DNA of 64,000 bases from Streptomyces dysideae (GCF_001514305.1 NZ_KQ949076.1:121087-185086), one strand, 5' to 3'; counted from the stretch's first letter, positions 1 through 8,640 are shown. The notes: generated from the sequence alone by a model not told the origin. A program made the numbers and translations.

Positions 1-1
1 C

Positions 2-466
2 CTTACTCTCCGAGGTCTGGTCGGCGTCGCGTGTCGCAAAGACGATCAGACGCATGCCTTTGCGCTTCAGCTCGATGACGTCGGTGTCCACGAGCTCTCC
101 GTCGGCCAGTTCGTGCTGAATGCGGGCTGGCAGCCGTGCCATGAACCCGGCAGCATCCCCGGAGGTGCTCACCTTCACCTCGACCTCCGAGGTGCCCTCG
201 CGCGAGTCGGGCAGGAGGGTGGGTTCGCCACCCTCCAGAATCTCTTTGGCGCTGCCAGGCTCCCAGCCGAGAGTCCGCTCGAGCTTGTCGATGGTGAGCG
301 GCATGGTCTTGTAGCCGTCGCTGGACTCGGCGCGCTGCACGGTGGAGTAGCCGATGCCGGCCGCTTCCGCGAGGTCTTCCTGCCTCCAGCCACGCGCCTT
401 GCGTGCGTCACGGATGGCCTTGGCGAGGCGCTTCCAGTCCCGGGGGGTGGTGGTCATAGTCGTCAT
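2..466 (-). CDS. Helix-turn-helix regulator, left-arm copy (runs off the window)
   Basis: This is a minus-strand reading frame that enters from the left edge and starts at the ATG near 466. ATGs at 469 and 457 are also in frame. It is the inverted paralogue of the complete gene at 8641-9198. Both open with a TPRDWKRL-type stretch, carry an N-terminal XRE-like HTH, and share the block RIQHELADGELVDTDVIEL and the following KRKGMRL. About 155 of the roughly 185 codons are inside the window. It is divergent from the small XRE-sigma operon starting at 692, so it probably regulates that module. Its promoter side shares the block GTTGCCTTACCGTG with the right copy. DNA binding is inferred from the HTH; no target is known. 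Confidence 0.72.
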   Translation of the reverse strand, partial: MTTMTTTPRDWKRLAKAIRDARKARGWRQEDLAEAAGIGYSTVQRAESSDGYKTMPLTIDKLERTLGWEPGSAKEILEGGEPTLLPDSREGTSEVEVKVSTSGDAAGFMARLPARIQHELADGELVDTDVIELKRKGMRLIVFATRDADQTSESK

Positions 467-655
467 CATCTCCCACGGTAAGGCAACACTCATAGCGCCT
501 AGCAACCTCTTGACCAGTAATAATCGGCGCACATGCCACAAAAGTGTTGCCTACGCGCATTCTCTCTCACCGGTCCCGTGCCGTGAACCCCGTCCACCCA
601 GCCTCACTCGTACCCGCCGTGACGCTTCCCGCACCCCACCAATCAGAGTTACACC

Positions 656-684
656 TTGCGGAGAGGTCTCATTGGGCCTACCGT
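656..684 (+). promoter_or_regulatory. Putative promoter of left XRE-sigma operon (leaderless)
   Basis: The -35-like TTGCGG (656-661) is separated by 17 bases from the -10-like TACCGT (679-684). The GTG start of the next gene lies only 7 bases after that, which predicts a leaderless transcript; no Shine-Dalgarno is present. The right arm keeps the same geometry (TTGCAA, 17 bases, TAATGT, 7 bases, GTG), which supports the assignment. Confidence 0.5.
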
Positions 685-691
685 GCTCCTC

Positions 692-895
692 GTGACACCT
701 AACGGAGCCACAATCAAGGCCTTTCGTGAGGTGCGTGGGCACTCGGTGAGGCGTCTTGCGCACCTCGCTGGGCGGCATCCGAGCACCATCACGCGCATCG
801 AGGAAGGGTGCCGGGGCACGACGCCCGAGACCCTGCGGCGGATCGCTGCGGCTCTGGAGATCCCTGTCGAAGCCATCACCAGGGAGAACCCATGA
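692..895 (+). CDS. Small XRE-family DNA-binding protein (left copy)
   Basis: This 67-residue protein consists almost entirely of one XRE/Cro HTH. A region with IKAFREVRGHSVRRLAHLAG is followed by the recognition-helix segment HPSTITRIEEG, and it ends in a typical LRRIAAALEIPVEAI tail. The GTG at 692 is chosen because the right-arm copy conserves protein and promoter from this valine (VTPNGAT) onward. Its stop overlaps the ATG of the sigma gene (ATGA, 892-895), so the two are translationally coupled. A one-domain XRE protein coupled to a sigma factor could be a co-regulator or an anti-activator of it; that role is inference. Confidence 0.75.
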   Translation: MTPNGATIKAFREVRGHSVRRLAHLAGRHPSTITRIEEGCRGTTPETLRRIAAALEIPVEAITRENP

Positions 896-1731
896 GCCGG
901 ACCGCGGTGTCGGCGCTCAGTCCGCCCTTGGTTGACCCGCTTCTTCATTTCACGGCGGGGCGCACTCGTGCCGTCGCGGCGAGGAGTGAGGTCAATTCCG
1001 CCCCGTATGGCCCGAAGCGGATGAACGCACGGGCCGCCCGGTCAAGAACTGAGGGCCGCCCGTACGCCGACAAGCCCGGGAGCCCTCACCCCCCACTCAC
1101 ACCAATGTCCAGTCAGAACGGAGGCAGCCCGTTGTCTCAGGCCAGCGCCAAGATCAGTCCGCCGGAAGAGCCGGAGTCCGACGTCATCGCCCGCGCGCAC
1201 AGCGGCGACCGCGATGCGTTCGCCGCCCTGTACAACCAACATCGTGACACTGTGTACGTCAGCATCGTCCGCCGGGTGCGAAACCGGGACCTGGCAGAGG
1301 ACCTGACCCAAGAGGTCTTCGTGCGGGCGCTGCGCCGCATGGAGACCTTCGCCTGGCAGGGGAAGGGCCTCGGCCCCTGGCTGCAGACGATCGCCCGGAA
1401 CCTGATCATCGACCACTACAGGTCGAGCCGGGTACGGCTCGAAGTTCCGTCGGGCGACTTCTTCGAGTCGGGGAAGCTGGGCTGCAACGCCGAGGACGTC
1501 GCACTTGGGGTCCTGAGGGCCGTTGAGGCCCGCAAGGTGATTGACTACGCGCTGCCCCTCCTCAGCGCCCACCAGCGCACGTGCATCCGGCTCAGGTTCT
1601 TGGAGGAGCTGTCCGTGCCCGAGACGGCCCGGGTGATGGGCCGGCAGCCAGGCGCGGTCAAGACGCTCCAGTACCGGGCCCTCCGCAGCCTGATGCGGAT
1701 CGTTCAGCCTACCGAGGAGGTGGCGGCGTGA
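892..1731 (+). CDS. ECF-type RNA polymerase sigma factor (left copy)
   Basis: The 279-residue protein has a sigma-70 region 2 near residues 95-165 (FAALYNQHRDTVY, then DLTQEVFVRALRR and WLQTIARNLIIDHYR). Region 4 follows near residues 210-270 (LSAHQRTCIRLRFLEELSV, ETARVMGRQPGAVKTLQYRA). The first 80 or so residues are low-complexity and poorly conserved, so the true start may be the internal ATG at 1105, where the right copy also has a methionine. The ATG at 892 is preferred because of the ATGA overlap with the XRE gene. The downstream gene overlaps again (GTGA at 1728). No anti-sigma factor of the usual ZAS type is adjacent, so control may lie with the XRE protein or the third gene. Targets are unknown; the adjacent glycan operon is a candidate. 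Confidence 0.85.
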   Translation: MSRTAVSALSPPLVDPLLHFTAGRTRAVAARSEVNSAPYGPKRMNARAARSRTEGRPYADKPGSPHPPLTPMSSQNGGSPLSQASAKISPPEEPESDVIARAHSGDRDAFAALYNQHRDTVYVSIVRRVRNRDLAEDLTQEVFVRALRRMETFAWQGKGLGPWLQTIARNLIIDHYRSSRVRLEVPSGDFFESGKLGCNAEDVALGVLRAVEARKVIDYALPLLSAHQRTCIRLRFLEELSVPETARVMGRQPGAVKTLQYRALRSLMRIVQPTEEVAA

Positions 1732-2534
1732 CGTCGAACAGGAACGTCCAGGCAGCCGCTGCCGTCATCCGTGAAGGCCTCGCGCGCTTCGGGGAGGAGG
1801 TGGCGTTCGATCTCGCGCTGGCTCTGAACACCAACGCCCTTCTGGGGCCCAGCCTCTACGGGACCGAAGAAGAGCAAGCCGCACCCCGGGCGGAGCTGCT
1901 GCGCACCCTGGTGGTCCGGCGGCAGGACCCGCCCGCCACCGAGCAGTCGGAGGCTCATCCGGCGACCACGCTTGAAGCCGAAGTTGACACATGGGAGGCG
2001 AAGTGTGCCCGAGCCCATGCCGTCTGGGCCTCGCTGGGCACGGAGTTCCACGGTCACAGGCCCGAGGTCATGGCCATCGAATGGGACCGCGACCGCGTCG
2101 TGGTCTGCATCAAGGCGGCGTCCCTGGCCGATTGGGAGTTCTGGCTCGGTGCCGCCGGAGCGCCGGTGGACGCCGACACCCGGCAGACCGGGTACGCGCA
2201 GCTGGCGTTCGGCGAACGTGACGGGGTGCCAGTGCACTTGGTGGCGCACGACGTGCCGCGCCTGCTGGGCGAGGCATGGCACGCGGCCCGCGAGCCGTAC
2301 TTCCTGTGGGGGCGCATCTACGATCTGGCCTGTCCGCTGATCGACTGCGACGGCAACACCTGGCACTACCACGGCTACCGGGCCCAGGACAGTATTCCCC
2401 TGTTGCAGAAGCGGGACACCGACGAACCCTGCGCGCTGGCAAGCGTCGTCCTCGACGCCGGACCGCTGACCCCCGGGAAGCCGCCTGCCACATCAACCAG
2501 CACCGCGGTCGCCGGGGATGGCGACACCGCATGA
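1728..2534 (+). CDS. Conserved actinobacterial protein of sigma operon (BN159_2729-like)
   Basis: This is a protein of 268 residues that starts at a GTG overlapping the sigma stop codon. The N-terminal part is helical (NVQAAAAVIREGLARFGEE). The C-terminal half is a mixed alpha/beta region with many tryptophans (WEFWLGAAGAPVDADTR, then YFLWGRIYDLACPLIDC). No enzyme motif or membrane segment is visible. It resembles the Streptomyces hypothetical family called BN159_2729 that is found beside XRE and sigma genes, but this identification is from memory and only moderately secure. The right arm carries a decayed copy at 7083-7370, so this left copy is the only intact one. Its stop lies 46 bases from the convergent acyltransferase stop. 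Confidence 0.7.
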   Translation: MTSNRNVQAAAAVIREGLARFGEEVAFDLALALNTNALLGPSLYGTEEEQAAPRAELLRTLVVRRQDPPATEQSEAHPATTLEAEVDTWEAKCARAHAVWASLGTEFHGHRPEVMAIEWDRDRVVVCIKAASLADWEFWLGAAGAPVDADTRQTGYAQLAFGERDGVPVHLVAHDVPRLLGEAWHAAREPYFLWGRIYDLACPLIDCDGNTWHYHGYRAQDSIPLLQKRDTDEPCALASVVLDAGPLTPGKPPATSTSTAVAGDGDTA

Positions 2535-2580
2535 ACCTGATAGTCGGACGGGACGGCACCGCAGCGAGGTGCGGGAGAAC

Positions 2581-3843
2581 TCACTGGATGCCGCACCCGG
2601 ATGCTGTGAGCCGGTTTCCCGCCCGCGGCGCGGCGGCTCCGCGGGCGGTATCCGGCCACAGGCGCGGTCGGCGCTTGGCCGCGATGTCCTCGGTCCAACC
2701 GACGCCCACGATGAGCAGCCCGACAAGCGGCCAGGTGATCAGGAACACGAGGACGGAGGAGGAGCTCTCGAGCAGTCCCGAGTACGTCGGCCAGACGCCC
2801 GGGATCTCCCAGAGCAGATCGACCAGTGGCACGCCGGCGATGATCGCCGCCTCGTGCCACAGGTAGATCGTCACCGCACGGTTGTTGGCCAGTGTGATCG
2901 GTCTGTCGAAGCGCATGAGTGGCTTGGGCAGTTCCCGCCAGGTCGGCGAGACGAACAGCAGCAGGACGCAGAAACCGAAGGACCACAGGGCCTGGGCCAG
3001 GGGAATTTCGTTGAGGTCCCAGCCGTCCTCGCCGAGGTGCCCGGAGGCCCACCACAGGCCGAGCGCCATCGATGCGGGCGCCAAGGACAGGGCGATGTAA
3101 CTCGGTACACGGCGCAGCAGCCCGCGGTGGTGGGCGAAGCCGAGGATCCAGCACGAGCCGTAGACCGCGAAGTCCTTGATGGCCTCACCCGTGGCTCCAG
3201 GGATCTCCACCAGGCCGGTTCCCACTGCTGCGGTCAGCGGCAGCGGGGCCAGCAGGGTCACCCACGGCGACCTCCGGAACATCCTCCACAGCAGCGGCGA
3301 GAGCAGCACGAACCAGAAGTAGGCCCGCAGGTACCACAGGGGACCCGCCGCCTGCTCGGCCCAGGAGCCGTCGAGGAGGCCGTCCGGGCTCCCGATGTGC
3401 CAGGGGAAGGGCGGGGTACCGACCGGCACGACCCAACATAGGATTTTCAGCCACCACCAGAGCTCCTCCCCCTTCCCGGGATGCCAGCCGCGCGAGAACA
3501 GAGCTCCGAGCACCACCAGGCCGTACAGCCACAACGGCAGCAGCAGCCTCCGAAGGCGGCTGCGGATAACACCGAGGACGGGCCGCTGCAGCGAGCGGGC
3601 CATCAGCGAGCCCGCCAGCGCGAACATCACACCCATGGAGGGGAAGACCAGCGCCAGCCAGGCCCAGCCGAAGGAGTGATAGACGACGACGCGGAGGAGC
3701 GCGACGGCGCGCAGCAGATCGAGATAGCGGTCGCGAGCAGAGCCGGACTGCGCCACATCGGCGGCTTGCGCGGACGCGGCGGATGTGGCGCCGCCCTGCG
3801 AATGCCGGGCGGCGGACGCCCCCGCCGGGGTACTCGCGGTCAC
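2581..3843 (-). CDS. Membrane acyltransferase (acyltransferase family 3)
   Basis: The 420-residue polytopic protein has about ten hydrophobic segments. It starts with RDRYLDLLRAVALLRVVVYH, the signature of acyltransferase-3 enzymes that O-acylate extracellular glycans or lipids. The conserved catalytic His of motif R-x10-H is present in that stretch. The N-terminal 35 residues are Ala/Ser-rich and cytosolic. The GTG start at 3843 overlaps the stop of the glycosyltransferase upstream (GTGA), making it the last gene of a three-gene coupled operon. The natural inference is acylation (for example O-acetyl or O-succinyl) of the polysaccharide made by the neighbouring synthase. Confidence 0.85.
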   Translation of the reverse strand: MTASTPAGASAARHSQGGATSAASAQAADVAQSGSARDRYLDLLRAVALLRVVVYHSFGWAWLALVFPSMGVMFALAGSLMARSLQRPVLGVIRSRLRRLLLPLWLYGLVVLGALFSRGWHPGKGEELWWWLKILCWVVPVGTPPFPWHIGSPDGLLDGSWAEQAAGPLWYLRAYFWFVLLSPLLWRMFRRSPWVTLLAPLPLTAAVGTGLVEIPGATGEAIKDFAVYGSCWILGFAHHRGLLRRVPSYIALSLAPASMALGLWWASGHLGEDGWDLNEIPLAQALWSFGFCVLLLFVSPTWRELPKPLMRFDRPITLANNRAVTIYLWHEAAIIAGVPLVDLLWEIPGVWPTYSGLLESSSSVLVFLITWPLVGLLIVGVGWTEDIAAKRRPRLWPDTARGAAAPRAGNRLTASGCGIQ

Positions 3844-6002
3844 CCGGGATGCTTCTCTTTCAGGACTGTGGTGTTCCAGACCACCGGGGCGGACGCCGGG
3901 GCCCCGACCGCTCCGGTGCGGCGCAGCTTCTGCCAGCGCAGCCGCCCACCGGTCAGCGCGGTGATCCACGACTGCAGCAGGACCGCGTACATCAACTGGC
4001 GGTAGACGACCTGCTGCAGCGGCAGCGAGATCAGGTGTGCAAGCCGCTCGCCGTCGAGCCGGAAGGCGTACGCGGCGCAGAACGCCTGAACGGCGAGGAC
4101 GCCCAGCCAGGCCAGGACGGTACTTCCGGTGGGCCCGAAGACCAGGCCGTAGGCCAGGAAGATGTCCATCAGCGGTGCCAGAAGCGGGGCGACGACCGTG
4201 AACAGGGACACCAGCGGCAGCCCGACCCGGCCGAAGCGGCCCGAGGGCCCGGCCTCCACCACAGCCCGGCGGTGCTTCCAGATGGCCTGCATAGTGCCGT
4301 AACTCCAGCGGTAACGCTGAGACCACAGCTGCTGGACGGTCTCCGGCGCCTCAGTCCAGGCACGGGCCTTCTCGGCGTACACCACTCGCCAGCCGTCCCG
4401 GTGCAGGGCCATGGTGACGTCGGTGTCCTCGGCCAGGGTGTCGTCGCTCATCCCGCCGACACGGTCCAGGGCCTCGCGGCGGAAAGCGCCGACCGCACCC
4501 GGAATGGTGGGCATGCAGCGCAGGACGTCGTACATCCGGCGGTCGAGGTTGAAGCCCATCACATACTCGATGTGCTGCCAGGCCCCGATGAGGGTGCCGC
4601 GGTTGCCCACCTTGGCGTTTCCGGAGACCGCGCCGACAACTGGGTCTCCGAAGGGCTGCACGAGTTCGCGCACGGTCGACGGCTCGAAGACCGTGTCGCC
4701 GTCCATCATCACGATGATGTCGTGGCGAGCGTGGGCGATGCCGTTGTTGAGGGCCGCGGGCTTGCCGGCGTTGGCCTGCCGCAGGACTCTTGCGTTCGGC
4801 AGGGCGACTTGCTCGACGATGTCTGCGGTGCCGTCGGTCGACCCGTCGTCGATCACGATGATTTCAATCGGGTGGTCGCTGTCCGCCAGGGAGCGCAGCG
4901 TGTTGGTGATGCATCTGGCCTCGTTGTAGGCCGGGACCAGCACGGTGACCGGCTCGGTCACTGAAGGGAGGCACCGCCCGCGCGCCCGGCGGGCATGTGT
5001 CCAGGAGAGCAGCAGCATGAGCGCGAAGCGAGCGAGACCCAGTACCCCGACCACGGTCAGCGCGAAGATCAGGATACCCGTCACCCGCTCGGAGAGGCCG
5101 ACCACGGTGATGAAGGCCTCGCCCTTCCGCAACTCGGTGCCAGTGACCTCGGTGTGCGCGCTGGGTGCCTTGAGGGCCTGGGTGAGCGTCGGGAAGCTGT
5201 AGCCTTCGGCCCGCAAGCTGGGCAGCAGCACATCCAGAGCGGCCAGGGTCTGGGACCGGTCGCCGCCGGAGTCGTGCATCAGGGCGACGGCGCCGTCGCC
5301 CCGTTTCTCGGGCAGCGCCCTGCGGACGATCTCGTCGACGCCGGGGCGCGCCCAGTCCTTGCTGTCGGTGTCGATGAACACCGTGATGTAGCCAAGCTCG
5401 CCGACGTGGCGGGTCACCGGCCAGGACCTGTTGTCCAGGGAGACGACGGTCGCGGAGTAGGGCAGGCGGACGAGCGAGGTACGGATTCCGGCCGCTCCGG
5501 TGAGCGCGAGCTGGTTCTGCGCCAGTTCCCAGGTGAGTCGCGAGCGGGACTGGAAGGAGAGGTCGGGGTGGTTGAAGGTGTGCAGCCCGACCTCGTGTCC
5601 CTCGGCCACCATGCGTTCCACAAGCTTGGGATAACGGGCCGTCATATTGCCGGTGACGAAGAAGACCGCGTGGGCGTGGTGCTCCTTCAACTCGTCCAGG
5701 ATCCTCGGCGTCCACGTCGGATCCGGGCCGTCGTCGAAGGTGAGAACAAGTGTCTTGTCCGGGATCTCGTAGCTGACCGGCGCCCCGCCACCCCGGGTGT
5801 CGAGAACCGGCCCGCCCTTCAGGAATTTCTTGGGTACCTCGTCTGCGGAAGCCGGGAGCCGCGCCCGATGATCGGCGAAGATCTCACTGTGTACGTAGCC
5901 GTGCAGGCACAGCATGGCAAGCAACACGACGAGGAAGAGCAACGGCAGCAGATGGCGCATCGGCAGCCAACGACGGCGGGCGCGGCCGCTCGGGGAGGTC
6001 AT
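3840..6002 (-). CDS. Bifunctional NodB polysaccharide deacetylase / GT2 processive glycan synthase
   Basis: The 720-residue membrane protein starts with a basic N-terminus and one TM helix (residues 17-35). A NodB domain follows at about 75-285: motif 1 is LTFDDGPDPTW, motif 2 is HEVGLHTFNHPD, and the late motif is LMHDSGGDRS. After a second TM (about 305-330) comes a GT2 domain (about 345-600) with VLVPAYNEA, IDDGSTDGT, MMDGDTVFEP, the acceptor-site EDTDVT and the processive QxxRW motif as QRYRW. Several C-terminal TM helices follow. The architecture matches PgaC/IcaA-like synthases fused to a deacetylase, and the Streptomyces mycelial-aggregation synthase that makes a poly-GlcNAc-like polymer. 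Predicted role: synthesis, export and partial N-deacetylation of an aminosugar polymer on the hyphal surface. The start overlaps the preceding stop by 4 bases. Confidence 0.9.
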   Translation of the reverse strand: MTSPSGRARRRWLPMRHLLPLLFLVVLLAMLCLHGYVHSEIFADHRARLPASADEVPKKFLKGGPVLDTRGGGAPVSYEIPDKTLVLTFDDGPDPTWTPRILDELKEHHAHAVFFVTGNMTARYPKLVERMVAEGHEVGLHTFNHPDLSFQSRSRLTWELAQNQLALTGAAGIRTSLVRLPYSATVVSLDNRSWPVTRHVGELGYITVFIDTDSKDWARPGVDEIVRRALPEKRGDGAVALMHDSGGDRSQTLAALDVLLPSLRAEGYSFPTLTQALKAPSAHTEVTGTELRKGEAFITVVGLSERVTGILIFALTVVGVLGLARFALMLLLSWTHARRARGRCLPSVTEPVTVLVPAYNEARCITNTLRSLADSDHPIEIIVIDDGSTDGTADIVEQVALPNARVLRQANAGKPAALNNGIAHARHDIIVMMDGDTVFEPSTVRELVQPFGDPVVGAVSGNAKVGNRGTLIGAWQHIEYVMGFNLDRRMYDVLRCMPTIPGAVGAFRREALDRVGGMSDDTLAEDTDVTMALHRDGWRVVYAEKARAWTEAPETVQQLWSQRYRWSYGTMQAIWKHRRAVVEAGPSGRFGRVGLPLVSLFTVVAPLLAPLMDIFLAYGLVFGPTGSTVLAWLGVLAVQAFCAAYAFRLDGERLAHLISLPLQQVVYRQLMYAVLLQSWITALTGGRLRWQKLRRTGAVGAPASAPVVWNTTVLKEKHPG

Positions 6003-6910
6003 TGCACCACCCTGTACTCGGCCGACTGCACGCTCGCCGAGGGGGTGGGCGCCGCGGAGGGACCGGGGGACGCGCTCGGCCCAGGGCCTGGGTCTGTGCC
6101 TGTGTCCGGACCAGCACCGGTGCCGGAGTCCGGATATGCGCCAGGATCAGCACCGGCGTCTGCACGGTCATGTCCAGGCACGTGGTTCACGACGGTACGC
6201 TTCGCACCCCGAGCTCCACCCGGGAGACTTCGGCGGCTGAGCAGGTCGCGCGGCTCGGCTGAGCGTGCGGCGCGGCCGTCTGTGCTGGAATCCGGGTCCG
6301 GGGCCGGGTCTGCGCCGGTGCCGGGTGCGGGGGCTGCGTCCCGTTCAGTACCGTGCTCGGGAGTGGTCGAGACCTTCGGGGCGGCGCGCCCTCCGTGTCG
6401 GTCCGGCAGGGCCGGTTCCGTGTCCCGGGCACCGGACGTCGGCTGCCACAACAGCTCACCTCGCCGGGCGTTGCCCTGGCCGGGCGGGGCGCCGAGGGCA
6501 ACAGGAGCGAGGCCCGGCAGGGCGCCGGGCCTCGCCGTGACGCGCTCGTCGGGTGACGTGACCACCATGCGGCCCGGAGTCTCCTTCTGGCCCAGAGTCT
6601 CCTCCTGGCCCGGAATCTCCTCCTGGCTCGGAATGGGCAGCCGGGCGGGGGCGACATGCCCCCTGAGCAACGAGAAGACGAGGACCGTCGCATAGCAGGT
6701 GCAGGCTGATCCGAGGATCCATCCGAGGCGCCGGAGTTTGTGCTTGCGTCGGCCGCTGTTGTCCACAAACACCGGTTCGCCCTGCTCCGCTGGCAACTCG
6801 CCGTCACTGGCAAGGGCCTGATCGGCGGACGCCCCGTGGAAGCCGCCGATCGATGTATCCGATGGCGACGACGTCGAGGGGGCGTCATCCAGATCGGTCA
6901 AGGACACCAT
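5999..6910 (-). CDS. Single-pass membrane protein with long Pro/Gly/Ala-rich extracellular tail
   Basis: From the ATG at 6910 (MVSLTDLDD) this is 303 residues. It has an acidic, Ser-rich cytosolic N-terminus, a basic stop-transfer RRKHKLRRLG at about 60-70, and one TM helix (WILGSACTCYATVLVFSLL). About 210 low-complexity residues follow, with degenerate PGQEET-type repeats and DPG/GAGP runs. An upstream in-frame start at 7078 is less likely because the added stretch has no homologue-like character. It heads the operon with the synthase (ATGA overlap) and could be a scaffold or co-polymerase-like partner for polymer export. No catalytic motif is visible, so its role is inferred from context only. 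Confidence 0.65.
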   Translation of the reverse strand: MVSLTDLDDAPSTSSPSDTSIGGFHGASADQALASDGELPAEQGEPVFVDNSGRRKHKLRRLGWILGSACTCYATVLVFSLLRGHVAPARLPIPSQEEIPGQEETLGQKETPGRMVVTSPDERVTARPGALPGLAPVALGAPPGQGNARRGELLWQPTSGARDTEPALPDRHGGRAAPKVSTTPEHGTERDAAPAPGTGADPAPDPDSSTDGRAARSAEPRDLLSRRSLPGGARGAKRTVVNHVPGHDRADAGADPGAYPDSGTGAGPDTGTDPGPGPSASPGPSAAPTPSASVQSAEYRVVQ

Positions 6911-7082
6911 GTCGGTGTTCGGAGCAGGTGCGCCTCCCGGAGGCACACAAAACCGCGAAGTTTCCTCAGATCTACGCACATCACACTCCAGGAGACTGAA
7001 TCGATCAACGCAAGGGGCGCCCACCCCGTCTCTGCAGCCAGGCAGGATTTCCTCCGCCCGGGTACTCCGGTACTCCACGAGT

Positions 7083-7370
7083 TCAACCTGAGTAACTACG
7101 CGTCGGCGTCGTCATGCAGCTCTCTGCAGGGTTTCGCCGAAATGCGGTCTCACAACCTCGGGTCCAGGAAGCTGTCACGTTCCAGGAACGCCAGTTGCGC
7201 GTATCCGGCCTGCCTGGTGTCGGCGTCCACCGGCGCCCCGATGATGCCGAGCCAGAGATCCCGTTGGCGTCCAGCGCCGGCGCGGGCTTGAACGCCGGCT
7301 TTTGTTCGAAGCGCGTGAGGTCTTCACGGATGGCGGCGGCGACTGCCGGGATGTTCCTGTTCAGCGTCAT
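7083..7370 (-). pseudogene. Decayed right-arm copy of the third sigma-operon gene
   Basis: The frame starts at an ATG (7370) that overlaps the sigma stop, exactly like its left counterpart. It encodes TLNRNIPAVAAAIREDLTRF, similar to the left protein. After ALDANGIS it jumps to sequence matching the middle of the left gene in another reading frame (RRWTPTPGRPDTRNWRS). About 300 bases are therefore internally deleted and the remainder is out of frame, and the 3' third is missing. A functional product is unlikely. Confidence 0.8.
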
Positions 7371-8215
7371 CAGGCTGCCACCGCCTTGGCGAGCGCCTCG
7401 GTGGGCCGGACGATCCGCATCAGGCTGCGGAGGGCCCGGTACTGGAACACCTTGACGGCGCCCGGACGTTGGCCCATCACCCGGGCCGTCTCGGCCACGG
7501 ACAGTTCCTGCAGGAATCTGAGCTGGATGCACGTACGCTGGCGCGGGCTGAGGAGGAGCAGCGCGTCATCAACCATCTTGTGGGCCTCCACGGCCATCAG
7601 GTTGTTGAGCGCGGTGTCCACAGCGTTGCGGACCAGCTCGGACGACTCCGAGAACTCACCCGTGGGCATCTCAAACCGGGCTGGGCCGCACCTGTAGTGG
7701 TCGGCGATCAGGTTCCGGGCGATCGTCTGCAACCAGGCCCCCAGGTCCTTCCCCTGCCAGGTGAAGGTCTCCATACGGCGCAGCGCCCGCACGAAGACCT
7801 CTTGAGCCAGGTCCTCTGCCAGGTCCCGGTTGCGCACCTTGCGCAGGATGGCGACGTACACCGCGTTACGGTGCTGGCGGTACAGGGCGGCGAACGCCTC
7901 GCGGTCGCCGCTGCGCGCGCGGGTAATGAGCTCGGGCTCCGGCCCTTTGGGCGGACTGATGTCGGCATCGCATGCCTGAGTCAATGGACTGCCTCTGTTC
8001 TGGCTGGGCATCGGTGGGGTAAGGCGGGTGTCCCGGTTTTGCCTTGCCGGCGCGAAGGACGGCCCCGGTTCTTGACCAGGCCGTCTGGGTGCCTCTCCGC
8101 TTCCAGCCGGGCGGGGCGAGGCAACCCCGTGCCTCCCTGCGAGGGCGCCCGACGTGAAGCGCAGGAGTGGGCCGACGCGGGGCGGACTGAGCGTCGATTC
8201 CGTGGTCTGGCTCAC
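7370..8215 (-). CDS. ECF-type RNA polymerase sigma factor (right copy)
   Basis: The 281-residue paralogue of the left sigma factor has region 2 (FAALYRQHRNAVYVAI, DLAQEVFVRALRR, WLQTIARNLIADHYR) and region 4 (LSPRQRTCIQLRFLQELSV, ETARVMGQRPGAVKVFQYRA). The GTG start at 8215 overlaps the XRE stop (GTGA). An internal ATG before PSQNRGSP is an alternative start, as in the left copy. Promoter-contacting segments differ from the left copy at several positions (for example TWQGKDLG against AWQGKGLG), so the two may read different promoters. It points toward the glycan operon but its own third gene is broken. Confidence 0.85.
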   Translation of the reverse strand: MSQTTESTLSPPRVGPLLRFTSGALAGRHGVASPRPAGSGEAPRRPGQEPGPSFAPARQNRDTRLTPPMPSQNRGSPLTQACDADISPPKGPEPELITRARSGDREAFAALYRQHRNAVYVAILRKVRNRDLAEDLAQEVFVRALRRMETFTWQGKDLGAWLQTIARNLIADHYRCGPARFEMPTGEFSESSELVRNAVDTALNNLMAVEAHKMVDDALLLLSPRQRTCIQLRFLQELSVAETARVMGQRPGAVKVFQYRALRSLMRIVRPTEALAKAVAA

Positions 8216-8415
8216 GGCCTCTCCCTGGTGATGGCCTCGATGGGGATCTCTAGAGCCGCAGCGATCCGCTTCAGGGTCTCGGGCGTCGTGCCCCGGCACT
8301 CTTCTTCGATGCGCGTGATGGTACTCGGATGCCTATCTGTGAGGCATGCAAGACGCCTTACTGAGTGGCCACGCGCCTCACGAAAGGCTCGAATTGTGGC
8401 TCCGTTGGGTGTCAC
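8212..8415 (-). CDS. Small XRE-family DNA-binding protein (right copy)
   Basis: This 67-residue single-HTH protein is nearly identical in layout to the left copy (IRAFREARGHSVRRLACL, HPSTITRIEEECRG, LKRIAAALEIPIEAI). The GTG at 8415 is taken because similarity with the left copy begins there and a promoter lies 7 bases upstream. An ATG three codons earlier is in frame but falls inside the -10-like element. It is coupled to the sigma factor by a 4-base overlap. Role as for the left copy. Confidence 0.75.
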   Translation of the reverse strand: MTPNGATIRAFREARGHSVRRLACLTDRHPSTITRIEEECRGTTPETLKRIAAALEIPIEAITRERP

Positions 8416-8422
8416 GTGGAGC

Positions 8423-8451
8423 ACATTATGGGTAGCTATGCGTCATTGCAA
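8423..8451 (-). promoter_or_regulatory. Putative leaderless promoter of right XRE-sigma operon
   Basis: Read on the minus strand: TTGCAA (8451-8446), a 17-base spacer, TAATGT (8428-8423), then 7 bases to GTG. The geometry is the same as at 656-692. Conservation of spacing in both arms, although the spacer sequences differ, is the main support. Confidence 0.5.
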
Positions 8452-8640
8452 GGCGAGACACTGCTCTGTGAGATGAAAAAACATCACCGTGATGCCTCGG
8501 CGAGGCTGACTGATCGGCCACAGAGGGGTGCGGCGGGTGGGCGATATCCCACAGAGGCAACATTTTTGCGCCTTGCGTGCTGATCGTTACTGGTCAAAAG
8601 CTTGAAAGGTGCTGTGAACGTTGCCTTACCGTGAAGCATC

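Larger units (their letters stand above)
1..2540 (+). repeat. Left arm of a large inverted duplication (regulator-sigma module)
   Basis: This arm holds four genes in the order divergent HTH, small XRE, ECF sigma, third protein. The same four-gene order returns in inverted orientation at 7083-9198. Similarity is visible in the proteins, in the coupling overlaps and in the promoters. The segment between the arms (2541-7082) carries the glycan operon. Whether the homology continues left of base 1 cannot be seen. Confidence 0.75.

Noticed and set aside
3840..6002. Chitin or cellulose synthase
   Set aside because: The fused NodB deacetylase and PgaC-like GT2 motifs point to an aminosugar polymer with partial deacetylation; no PilZ or cellulose partner genes are present.
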